Positions 6,758-12,908 of a stretch of 12,908 nt of DNA are shown here, one piece after another. How positions within the stretch are numbered: position 1 is the stretch's first letter; the number at the start of each line of letters is the position of its first letter. Origin of the DNA: Nitrospira sp. UBA2083 (GTDB lineage: Bacteria; Nitrospirota; Nitrospiria; Nitrospirales; Nitrospiraceae); NCBI GenBank assembly GCA_002331625.1, contig DCZN01000017.1, positions 10,427 through 23,334 of the forward strand, given 5' to 3'. Under the pieces are notes generated by a model. It had not been told where the DNA came from, searched no databases, and saw only the letters and a list, made by a program, of their open reading frames with translations. Both the position numbers and the translations under genes were made by a program.

Positions 6758-7345
6758 TCACGCACTGCGATTCGCCCTCAGTTTGGTTTGCTTCAGGGGG
6801 ATGTGTAGATCCACGATCTTTTTTCGCAACGTATTACGGTTCAGCCCAAGCAACTCCGCGGCCTGGATCTGATTCCCTCGCGTCTCACGTAGTGCGGACG
6901 TGATGAGGGGGCGTTCCACCGCAGAGATCAGGATCGGGTGGAGGTTTCTTGCCGATCCGTTCCGCATACCTTTGACGAAATCGCCCATTTTTGTCTCGAG
7001 ATAATTTTCCAACGAACTGTCACGGGATTTGGTGATCTGGGGGTGGGTCGATGAGTTCATCAGCTGGATCATCTTCAGCGTTTTTCGTAAGACAGCGCGC
7101 GAGCCTTGAATGAACAATATCCGAGAAGAATCAAGGTGATCGGGTAGGACGCTTGCCGGTTCCCATCCATCTCGCGATTCCATAATCACCACATCAACCG
7201 GATGCTTCGGCGACTCTTTGTGAAGGGTGGCTGCATCGCGGATGACGGTCACGGATGCATCGGTAAACATCTGCCGTACCTGGGCTTGTACGGTCTTATC
7301 CGCTGTACACAAAAGAATGCTCACCGTGGGTGATGGCACTGGCAT
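6758..7345 (-). CDS. Fis-type HTH regulator with degenerate receiver-like domain
   Basis: A 195-residue protein. The C-terminus (about 140-195) is a Fis-family helix-turn-helix: RPLITSALRETRGNQIQAAE, then LLGLNRNTLRKKI, close to the E. coli Fis pattern RGNQ-A-N-TLRKK. The N-terminus (about 7-90) resembles a response-regulator receiver (VSILLCTADKTV; VDVVIMESRDG), but the acidic pair is replaced by Thr14/Ala15 and the phosphorylated Asp position by Glu56. Phosphorylation is therefore unlikely and the domain may act as a pseudo-receiver. There is no sigma54 AAA+ domain between the two. The start MPVPSPTVSILL at 7345 is chosen because a strong promoter lies 28 bases upstream. A GTG at 7465 in frame would put the promoter inside the gene. 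No clear Shine-Dalgarno is present. Confidence 0.82.
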   Translation of the reverse strand: MPVPSPTVSILLCTADKTVQAQVRQMFTDASVTVIRDAATLHKESPKHPVDVVIMESRDGWEPASVLPDHLDSSRILFIQGSRAVLRKTLKMIQLMNSSTHPQITKSRDSSLENYLETKMGDFVKGMRNGSARNLHPILISAVERPLITSALRETRGNQIQAAELLGLNRNTLRKKIVDLHIPLKQTKLRANRSA

Positions 7346-7372
7346 GAAGGCACCACGCGAAGAAGAAGGCGG

Positions 7373-7401
7373 ATTATTGCCTAGGGCGTATACGATGTCA
7401 A
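7373..7401 (-). promoter_or_regulatory. Sigma70-type promoter of the Fis-type gene
   Basis: On the - strand TTGACA (7396-7401) is followed after exactly 17 bases by AATAAT (7373-7378), a near-consensus pair. Transcription would begin about 20 bases before the ATG at 7345, giving a very short leader. Confidence 0.7.
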
Positions 7402-7494
7402 TCGGATTTATTGAAAAATTTCCTGTCAGGGCGCGTCTGCTGTGCCTTTTGGGGTGAAAAAACACATCATAAATACAGTGGATTCTTGCTTGGC

Positions 7495-7505
7495 TCCTTG
7501 AAGGA
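7495..7505. repeat. Perfect short palindrome TCCTTGAAGGA
   Basis: An 11-base inverted repeat (TCCTT-G-AAGGA) in the 303-base divergent region between the Fis-type gene and the Rrf2 gene. A related imperfect element, ATTACTAGGAAG, lies at 7537-7548. Either could be an operator for one of the two flanking regulators. Apart from these and the promoters listed, nothing else was seen in 7346-7648. Confidence 0.35.
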
Positions 7506-7584
7506 AATTCTAACGACGAACTATATTGGGATGCTGATTACTAGGAAGCAGATAGATTGTAGATCTCGACGCAACCCCACGTTC

Positions 7585-7614
7585 TTGACAGATCCCGTCT
7601 CAAGAGGATAGAGT
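7585..7614 (+). promoter_or_regulatory. Probable promoter of the Rrf2 gene and sulfur operon
   Basis: TTGACA (7585-7590) is followed after 18 bases by TAGAGT (7609-7614), or after 17 by ATAGAG. The -35 is perfect and the -10 moderate, which suits a regulated promoter. It precedes the palindrome at 7627-7640. Confidence 0.55.
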
Positions 7615-7626
7615 AACGGCATATTA

Positions 7627-7640
7627 ATTCCTACAGGAAT
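7627..7640. promoter_or_regulatory. Palindromic candidate operator ATTCCT-AC-AGGAAT
   Basis: Two perfect six-base half-sites around a two-base centre, 13 bases downstream of the -10 and 8 bases before the ATG of the Rrf2 gene. The right half (AGGA) is also the best ribosome site. Its position suits autorepression by the Rrf2 protein or translational control. Confidence 0.5.
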
Positions 7641-7648
7641 AGTAAAGA

Positions 7649-8098
7649 ATGAAAACGTCGAAGCGTGCAACCTATGGGATTTTGGCTGCTGTCGATCTGG
7701 CAATCAATGCACATGAGGCCCCAATTCAAGCGAGAGCTATTTCGAGACGTCAGGGAATTCCACTCCGTTTTCTTGAGCAGGTGCTTCATGCTATGAAGAA
7801 TGCTGGCCTGGTCGAAAGTCACCGAGGGGCGCAAGGCGGTTATCTTCTGTCACGTGAACCTGCTGCACTTTCTCTCGCAGACATATTCGAATCCCTAGAG
7901 GGACCGGTGTTTCATCGGTCTCATGTAGATCAGGAAAGCAGAAATCGCCATATGACGCGATCCGAGCTTCTTCTGGGTGAGGTATGGGAGCAGGTCCAGC
8001 ACACCGAGCGAAAAGTCCTTGAAGGCATCACCATCGAGCAGTTGGCGGCACGCCAACGGTCCATCGATGCTCAACGCAACCCCATGTACCACATCTAA
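7649..8098 (+). CDS. Rrf2-family transcriptional regulator, cysteine-free
   Basis: A 149-residue winged-helix regulator. Features: RATYGILAAVDLAINA at 6-21, recognition region IPLRFLEQVLHAMKNAGLVESHRGAQGGYLLSR (37-69, with the family signature RGAQGGY at 59-65), then LSLADIFESLEGP. Rrf2 proteins such as IscR and NsrR bind Fe-S clusters through three C-terminal cysteines. This protein has no cysteine at all, so it should not carry a cluster and is closer in kind to CymR, the cysteine-metabolism repressor. It lies 40 bases upstream of the siroheme reductase in the same direction, so control of sulfur assimilation is a fair inference. The signal it senses is unknown. Confidence 0.88.
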   Translation: MKTSKRATYGILAAVDLAINAHEAPIQARAISRRQGIPLRFLEQVLHAMKNAGLVESHRGAQGGYLLSREPAALSLADIFESLEGPVFHRSHVDQESRNRHMTRSELLLGEVWEQVQHTERKVLEGITIEQLAARQRSIDAQRNPMYHI

Positions 8099-8138
8099 CC
8101 ATGATTGCGACATTCTTGAGGAGAGTAAGGAGATAGCT

Positions 8139-10628
8139 ATGAACCCGGTTGCTTCACTCACGATACCTCCGATTGAAACGGAACCCATTCCCTCCGCAAT
8201 CTTAGAGGAAATAGAAACGTTCGAGACCGAAGCCATGCGAACGTTGGCCGGCGAGCTTTCGACGGATTTATTTAAACCGTTCCGACTTCAATATGGCATC
8301 TATGGCCAGCGACAGCCTGGTGTCCAGATGGTCCGAATAAAGATCCCCTTCGGCGGCATCACCGCCAATCAGCTTCGTCGTGTGGCCGCATTGGCCGATC
8401 GCTACGCGACCGGAGTGGGGCATGTCACCACCAGACAAGATATCCAGATGCACTTTGTCGAGCTGAAGGATGTGCCGACCATCATGCGTGGGTTGGCAGA
8501 AGTCGGACTGACCACTCGGGAGGCCTGTGCCAACACCGTGCGGAATGTGACGGCCTGCCATCTGGCGGGTGTGTGCCAGGGCGAAGTCTTCGACGTGACG
8601 CCGTACGCGAAGACCGTCGCCTATCATTTATTGCGTAACCCGTTAAACCAAAGTTTGCCGCGAAAGTTCAAGATTGCGTTTTCAGGCTGTGCCCACGATT
8701 GCGCTCTGACACCGATCCACGACATCGGCCTCCTGGCAGTGAAACGAACGGACGGAGAGATCGGATTTCGCATGGTTGCGGGTGGGGGACTGGGCTCCAC
8801 TCCACGGATGGCACAACTGCTGCGGGAATTCACCCCCATGGAGGAGCTGATTCCAAGCATTGAAGCGGTCATTAAAGTGTTCGACACCCTTGGGAATCGA
8901 AAAAACCGCAACAAGGCCCGTATGAAGTTCGTGATCGATAAGCTGGGCTTTGAGGAGTTTAAACGGCGGTGGGAAGCAGCCTACGTCGCTCTGGGGCACG
9001 CACTTCCGAAGAATGGCACGTTAACCTTGCTGCCACATCAAGATGTACCCCCACCGCTCATTATGCCGACCCGCAACGGCACAGCACCGGGAAACGGTAA
9101 TGGAACCGGCAACGGTACCCATCCGATTGGCCACGAAACACCCTTTGAGATGTGGAAACGGACCAATGTCGTGAAGCAGAAGCAAGAAGGGTATGTGACC
9201 GCGGCGATCAAGTTGTTCATGGGGGACATTACGGCGGAACAGATGCTGTATGTCGCAGATTTGGCTGAGCGCTATTCGAATGGCAATTTCCGCACAACGA
9301 TCAACCAGAACCTGGTGATCCGTTGGATTCCCGCCGATCAGATTCCCCATCTCTATGATGATCTGGTGTCCCGTGGACTAGCCGATCCGGGCGCAGAACT
9401 TGTCGAGGATATTATCGCCTGTCCAGGCACCGATACCTGCGGGCTCGGCATCACGTCGTCAAAAGGACTCGCGAGGGCTCTGGCTGAAGTGCTCCCGGCG
9501 GGGCGCGTACCAGAAGACTTAGCGGGTGTCGATGTCAAAATCAGCGGTTGTCACAATTCCTGCGCGCAGCATCATATCTCCACGATCGGACTCCATGGGG
9601 TGGGCAAGCGGATTGGCGAACATGTGGCACCCCACTATGAGCTGCACCTCGGTGGGTCTGTGAATGGCACCCCGAGGATCGGCCAGATGATCGTGAAGCT
9701 ACCGGCAAAAGCCGTTCCGGCGGCGATTTCCCATTTGATCGACGTGTACCGGCGTGATCGCCAGGCGAATGAAAATTTACCCAAGTTCATTGCTCGTGCG
9801 GGGAAGGCCAGACTGAAGGATGAATTCATTCCCTACACGATCGTCCCATCCTACGAAGAGGATTCTACTTTCTACTACGACTGGGAAGGGGAAGACGAAT
9901 TTATCCTGGAAGATCTTGGTCCAGGTGAATGTGCCGGTGGCGCGCTGGAGATGATTGAGAACGGCATTCTGGAGGCGGATCAAGAGCTCTATCAAGCGAA
10001 GCTGCTGGTTGAGAAACATCAGTATTCCGTGTCGGTGAATAAATCCTATCGCGCCGTCCTGGCAGCGGCCAAGGCGCTGTTGGTGACCGAAGGGCTGGAG
10101 CCCTCAACAGACTCCGAGACCTTTAGCGAATTCGACGGCAAGATTGCACAGAAAGGGATCGTGCCGTCCATCTATCGAGACCTCAGTAAGAAGGTTGGAG
10201 ATCTGGGGCCAAAGGAGACCTCGGCTGAATCAGCCAAGGAGAAAATGGCATTCGCCAAAGGGTTTGTCGATGCCTGCCGTGCCGCGACCGATCAGATGGG
10301 AAAGGATCTCAAGCTCGCAGCCGTGAAGGAAGAGAAGCTTCCGGACGCGCCCGCTCCGGTTGAGCCCAAATCGGCTGCTCCGGTGCCAACTGGTGCACCG
10401 GTCTACGACCTGCGCGGGGTCGCCTGCCCCATGAACTATGTGAAGACCAAGCTGAAACTCGAAATGATGGATGCGGGAGAGAAGTTAGAAGTGTGGCTCG
10501 ATGCGGGTGAGCCAATCAAGAACGTGCCGATGAGCCTCAAGAACGACGGGCACAAGGTCTTGATCCAGGAGGCCCTGGAGCCAGCTGCTTCACATTATCG
10601 GATTTTGGTGGAGAAAGTAGAAGGATAA
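8139..10628 (+). CDS. Siroheme sulfite (or nitrite) reductase fused to a TusA domain
   Basis: An 829-residue fusion. Residues about 45-300 and 345-580 are the two halves of the nitrite/sulfite reductase fold, each a ferredoxin-like plus a siroheme/4Fe-4S segment. Both halves carry CX5C and CX3C: Cys140/146/184/188 and Cys428/434/471/475; normally only the second half does. Substrate-side residues Arg135 (VRNV), Lys176 and Lys178 (LPRKFK) follow the sulfite reductase pattern; plant nitrite reductase has Asn at the last position. A Gly/Asn/Thr-rich linker (309-331) joins the halves. Residues about 590-730 are helical, with GPGECAGG near 600-610, perhaps HEPN-like. After an Ala/Pro linker comes TusA (753-829) with Cys763 in CPMN. 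The start has AAGGAG (8127-8132). No flavin domain is present, so ferredoxin is the likely donor. Operon context favours six-electron reduction of sulfite to sulfide. Confidence 0.9.
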   Translation: MNPVASLTIPPIETEPIPSAILEEIETFETEAMRTLAGELSTDLFKPFRLQYGIYGQRQPGVQMVRIKIPFGGITANQLRRVAALADRYATGVGHVTTRQDIQMHFVELKDVPTIMRGLAEVGLTTREACANTVRNVTACHLAGVCQGEVFDVTPYAKTVAYHLLRNPLNQSLPRKFKIAFSGCAHDCALTPIHDIGLLAVKRTDGEIGFRMVAGGGLGSTPRMAQLLREFTPMEELIPSIEAVIKVFDTLGNRKNRNKARMKFVIDKLGFEEFKRRWEAAYVALGHALPKNGTLTLLPHQDVPPPLIMPTRNGTAPGNGNGTGNGTHPIGHETPFEMWKRTNVVKQKQEGYVTAAIKLFMGDITAEQMLYVADLAERYSNGNFRTTINQNLVIRWIPADQIPHLYDDLVSRGLADPGAELVEDIIACPGTDTCGLGITSSKGLARALAEVLPAGRVPEDLAGVDVKISGCHNSCAQHHISTIGLHGVGKRIGEHVAPHYELHLGGSVNGTPRIGQMIVKLPAKAVPAAISHLIDVYRRDRQANENLPKFIARAGKARLKDEFIPYTIVPSYEEDSTFYYDWEGEDEFILEDLGPGECAGGALEMIENGILEADQELYQAKLLVEKHQYSVSVNKSYRAVLAAAKALLVTEGLEPSTDSETFSEFDGKIAQKGIVPSIYRDLSKKVGDLGPKETSAESAKEKMAFAKGFVDACRAATDQMGKDLKLAAVKEEKLPDAPAPVEPKSAAPVPTGAPVYDLRGVACPMNYVKTKLKLEMMDAGEKLEVWLDAGEPIKNVPMSLKNDGHKVLIQEALEPAASHYRILVEKVEG

Positions 10629-10644
10629 CGGGGCCTGAGTTGTC

Positions 10645-11361
10645 ATGACCATGAATGGCCGTTCCGAACTGTTGGCGGAGCTCAAATCCTGGAGCGAGAC
10701 ATTTGAATCAAAACAACCACAGGATGTCTTGGCCGCAGCTCTCGAGCGATACGGGGGAAAAATCGTTCTAGCCTGCAGTTTTGGAGCAGAAGACGTGGTC
10801 CTCGTCGACATGGTACATCGGATCAATCCCTCTGTCCCGCTGTTCTATCTCGATACTGATTTTTTGTTTCCTGAAACCTATGCGACTCGTGATCGGGTCA
10901 TTGAGCGGTATCGATTGAACCCCGGGCAGGTCATTCACGTGAAGTCCTTGTTGACACCTCAACAACAGGCAGAATCCTACGGCGATGCCCTGTGGGCGAA
11001 GAATCCGGACCAGTGCTGTCAGCTTCGGAAAGTGGAACCGCTGACCCGGGTGCTGAAAGGATATCATGCTTGGATCACCGGAATCAGGCGTGATCAAGCT
11101 CCGTCTCGTGCGAACGCCGGGCTCGTCGAGTGGGACCAGAAATTTGAGTTGGTCAAAATCAATCCCCTAGCTCGATGGACATGGGCTGATGTCTGGACCT
11201 ATATCAAGGTCTATGAAGTTCCGTACAATCCGTTACACGACCAGAGCTACCCCAGCATCGGCTGCACCTATTGCACAGCGCCTGTGGCTCCCGGCGATGA
11301 TCTACGCGCCGGTCGCTGGAAAACTTTTGCCAAGACCGAGTGCGGTCTCCATAAGCCGTAA
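10645..11361 (+). CDS. cysH: APS reductase (assimilatory, 4Fe-4S type)
   Basis: A 238-residue PP-loop protein that reduces adenylyl sulfate to sulfite and AMP using thioredoxin-like donors. Motifs: CSFGAEDVVLVDMV (PP-loop), FYLDTDFLFPETY, ITGIRRDQAPSR and INPLARWTWADVW. Cys124-Cys125 (QCCQLRKVEPL) plus Cys207 and Cys210 (GCTYCTAP) form the 4Fe-4S site that marks APS-using enzymes rather than the E. coli PAPS type. Cys233 in the terminal KTECGLH is the catalytic cysteine that takes the sulfite group. Start at 10645 or at a second ATG two codons on; the ribosome site is weak. It follows the siroheme reductase by 16 bases and precedes the TrpD2-like gene by one base, so it is part of one operon. 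Confidence 0.95.
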   Translation: MTMNGRSELLAELKSWSETFESKQPQDVLAAALERYGGKIVLACSFGAEDVVLVDMVHRINPSVPLFYLDTDFLFPETYATRDRVIERYRLNPGQVIHVKSLLTPQQQAESYGDALWAKNPDQCCQLRKVEPLTRVLKGYHAWITGIRRDQAPSRANAGLVEWDQKFELVKINPLARWTWADVWTYIKVYEVPYNPLHDQSYPSIGCTYCTAPVAPGDDLRAGRWKTFAKTECGLHKP

Positions 11362-11362
11362 T

Positions 11363-12403
11363 ATGCCGATTCAAGAGATCCTTGCCAAAATTGCCAAAGG
11401 CCCCAAGGCGTCCAAAGACCTCACCTGGGATGAGTGTAAACAGGCGATGAAGGCGTTGATTGAAAATGAGGCCACACCGGCGCAAGTGGGGGCCTTTCTC
11501 ATTGCCTTGCGATTCAAAACAGAGTCCGTGACCGAACTGGCAGCGCTCACGGCTGCTGCGCGACAGTACGTGCCTCCTCTTGCGGTCTCGCGAGACTTGG
11601 CGCTGGTAGATGTGCCGACCTATGCCGGGAAACAGGATACTTTTCACGCCATCATCGCCGCATCAATCGTGGCAGTGGCAGCCGGCGCCGCCGTGTTGAT
11701 GCATGGCTACGATGGCATCCCAAGACGGCCTGGCAGTGCCGGCGTACTGCGCGCGCTAGGGATTTCGGTTGATGCTGATCCCAAATCCGTCGCACAAGAG
11801 CTGAATGCGAAAGGGTTCGCCTATCTTGATATCGGACTCTACCACCCACCGCTCTATCGATTTTTGGAGATGCGCCAAGAGCTCGGCGTGAGGAATGTGT
11901 TTCATCCGATCGCCAGGTTGCTCAATCCTGCTCGAGCCAAGGTGCAAGTGGTTGGGTTATCGCACCCTCCGCATTTTGAAAAAACTGCCGAAGCCCTGCG
12001 AATCCTTGGGAGTCCCAGAGCACTGGTGGTTCGAGGCGTGGAAGGGGATCCCGAGTTGTCGGCATCCATGGCGACGAGAGTATTGGAACTGCGGGATGAT
12101 CGCATCACACCGCTGGGAGTCGCTCCGAAAGATTTTGGCCTGGCGTTCGTTCCGTCGCGGGACATGGCGGGATTTCCGCCCGATCAGCGTGACAAAGAAG
12201 CAGATCTGCTTCGCCGCATTCTGCAGAATCGGGTTCAGGGTGGTCCAAGAGATTGGGTGCTCATGAACGCGGCGATGTTGCTGTATGCGGTTGGGAAAGG
12301 CACGTCGCTCTCCGCCTGTTTCCCGGCGGCGCGTGCGGCGCTTGACGGAGGAGCCGCGGCACGCAAGCTGGATGAATTGATGAAGGAACCGGTCGCAGCA
12401 TAG
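11363..12403 (+). CDS. TrpD2/YbiB-like protein (anthranilate phosphoribosyltransferase superfamily)
   Basis: A 346-residue protein with the TrpD fold: an N-terminal helical bundle (about 1-75, [19 protein letters not shown]) and a glycosyltransferase-type domain. The catalytic motifs of true TrpD are changed. The PRPP loop GTGGD is replaced by VPTYAG (84-89), and KHGNR by MHGYDG (113-118); [10 protein letters not shown] (124-133) is kept. This pattern is like TrpD2 (YbiB) proteins, which lack anthranilate activity and in E. coli bind nucleic acid. Its role here is not known. The start ATG is one base after the cysH stop, implying translational coupling, and cysD follows 26 bases later. A supposed longer frame from 11189 overlaps cysH and is rejected. 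Tryptophan synthesis is unlikely from motif and context. Confidence 0.8.
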   Translation: MPIQEILAKIAKGPKASKDLTWDECKQAMKALIENEATPAQVGAFLIALRFKTESVTELAALTAAARQYVPPLAVSRDLALVDVPTYAGKQDTFHAIIAASIVAVAAGAAVLMHGYDGIPRRPGSAGVLRALGISVDADPKSVAQELNAKGFAYLDIGLYHPPLYRFLEMRQELGVRNVFHPIARLLNPARAKVQVVGLSHPPHFEKTAEALRILGSPRALVVRGVEGDPELSASMATRVLELRDDRITPLGVAPKDFGLAFVPSRDMAGFPPDQRDKEADLLRRILQNRVQGGPRDWVLMNAAMLLYAVGKGTSLSACFPAARAALDGGAAARKLDELMKEPVAA

Positions 12404-12429
12404 GGGCGAAACAGAGAAGGACAAGGGGC

Positions 12430-12908
12430 ATGAAACATCTTCGGCAACTAGAAGATCAAAGCGTCTATATCTTGCGAGAAGCCTACAAACATTTCAACAA
12501 TCTCGCCATGCTCTGGTCGATGGGCAAGGATTCAACGGTTCTACTGTGGCTGGCACGCAAGGCATTCTTTGGGCATGTGCCCTTTCCACTGCTTCACGTC
12601 GATACCAGTTACAAGATTCCGGCGATGATCGAGTATCGCGATCGTCTCGCGCGGGAATGGCGCTTGGATTTGGTCGTCGGTCAAAACAAAGAAGCGTTGG
12701 CAGCAGGGATGAATCACACTATGGGCCGAGTCGTCTGTTGTACGGCACTGAAGACGAACGGCCTCAAGCAACTCTTGGAAAACAAGGGGTACACCGGTGT
12801 GATCCTCGGCGTCCGTGCGGATGAAGAGGGAACAAGAGCGAAGGAGCGGTATTTCTCGCCACGCGATAAACATGGAGATTGGGATTTTCGGGACCAGCCG
12901 CCGGAGCT
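12430..12908 (+). CDS. cysD: Sulfate adenylyltransferase small subunit, CysD-type (5' part)
   Basis: The first 159 codons of a PP-loop enzyme that makes APS from ATP and sulfate, usually with a GTPase partner CysN; the gene runs off the window. Seen: [17 protein letters not shown], the PP-loop [17 protein letters not shown] (30-46), [21 protein letters not shown] and the [18 protein letters not shown] region (129-146), all CysD-like. An unusual Cys103-Cys104 pair ([13 protein letters not shown]) sits where E. coli CysD has a segment like KHTDIMKT; this recalls the CC pair of CysH. The E. coli AARRDEEKSRAKER segment is varied to [14 protein letters not shown]. It could be a divergent CysD or a related PP-loop enzyme. 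A GAGAAGG ribosome site lies about 9 bases before the ATG. Confidence 0.85.
   Translation, partial: MKHLRQLEDQSVYILREAYKHFNNLAMLWSMGKDSTVLLWLARKAFFGHVPFPLLHVDTSYKIPAMIEYRDRLAREWRLDLVVGQNKEALAAGMNHTMGRVVCCTALKTNGLKQLLENKGYTGVILGVRADEEGTRAKERYFSPRDKHGDWDFRDQPPE

Noticed and set aside
7346..7465. 40-residue N-terminal extension of the Fis-type protein from a GTG
   Set aside because: It would contain the near-consensus TTGACA-17-AATAAT promoter and shows no conserved sequence.
7977..8138. N-terminal extension of the siroheme reductase into the Rrf2 gene
   Set aside because: The extension overlaps the Rrf2 coding region in another frame and has no family similarity, whereas ATG 8139 has a strong AAGGAG site.
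11189..11362. N-terminal extension of the TrpD2-like gene
   Set aside because: It overlaps the conserved C-terminus of cysH; ATG 11363 directly after the cysH stop gives the expected N-terminus.

Overview
The window is about 12.9 kb of dense bacterial chromosome, moderately GC-rich, with no mobile elements, CRISPR arrays or phage genes. The gene set suggests an autotroph of the Nitrospirota (Nitrospira-like). That placement is an inference from gene content: archaeal-type phenylalanyl-tRNA synthetase, Fis-type regulators, and APS-dependent sulfate assimilation with a siroheme reductase. It has not been checked by a search.

Left part (1-6.3 kb) is translation. The end of pheS and a complete pheT run on the + strand. 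Both are of the archaeal/eukaryotic PheRS type, not the bacterial type. A small DCC-family (DUF393) thiol protein follows. Convergent to these, on the - strand, is the classic block thrS-infC-rpmI-rplT, preceded by a tRNA-Val(GAC). In many bacteria pheST follows rplT on the same strand. Here a foreign-type pheST sits next to rplT but points the other way, with a bidirectional terminator between the two groups. infC appears to start at an AUC codon, as expected for IF3 autoregulation.

Middle part (6.4-7.6 kb) has two likely DNA-architecture genes on the - strand: a Fis-type helix-turn-helix protein with a degenerate receiver-like N-terminus, and an HU protein. A 303-base divergent intergenic region (7346-7648) holds a good sigma70-like promoter for the Fis-type gene, a promoter candidate for the Rrf2 gene and several inverted repeats.

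Right part (7.65-12.9 kb) is a + strand sulfur-assimilation operon: a cysteine-free Rrf2 regulator, a large siroheme sulfite/nitrite reductase fused to a TusA domain, an APS reductase (cysH type), a TrpD2/YbiB-like protein and a CysD-type ATP sulfurylase subunit (cut by the window end). Logical flow: sulfate to APS (CysD with a partner outside the window), APS to sulfite (CysH), sulfite to sulfide (siroheme reductase), with the TusA domain a possible persulfide carrier. The most unusual item is the reductase. Both halves of its pseudo-dimer keep a full set of four cysteines for a siroheme-[4Fe-4S] site, a Gly/Asn/Thr-rich linker joins the halves, and a helical region plus TusA follow. The TrpD2-like gene, one base from cysH and 26 bases from cysD, is an unexplained member of this pathway.
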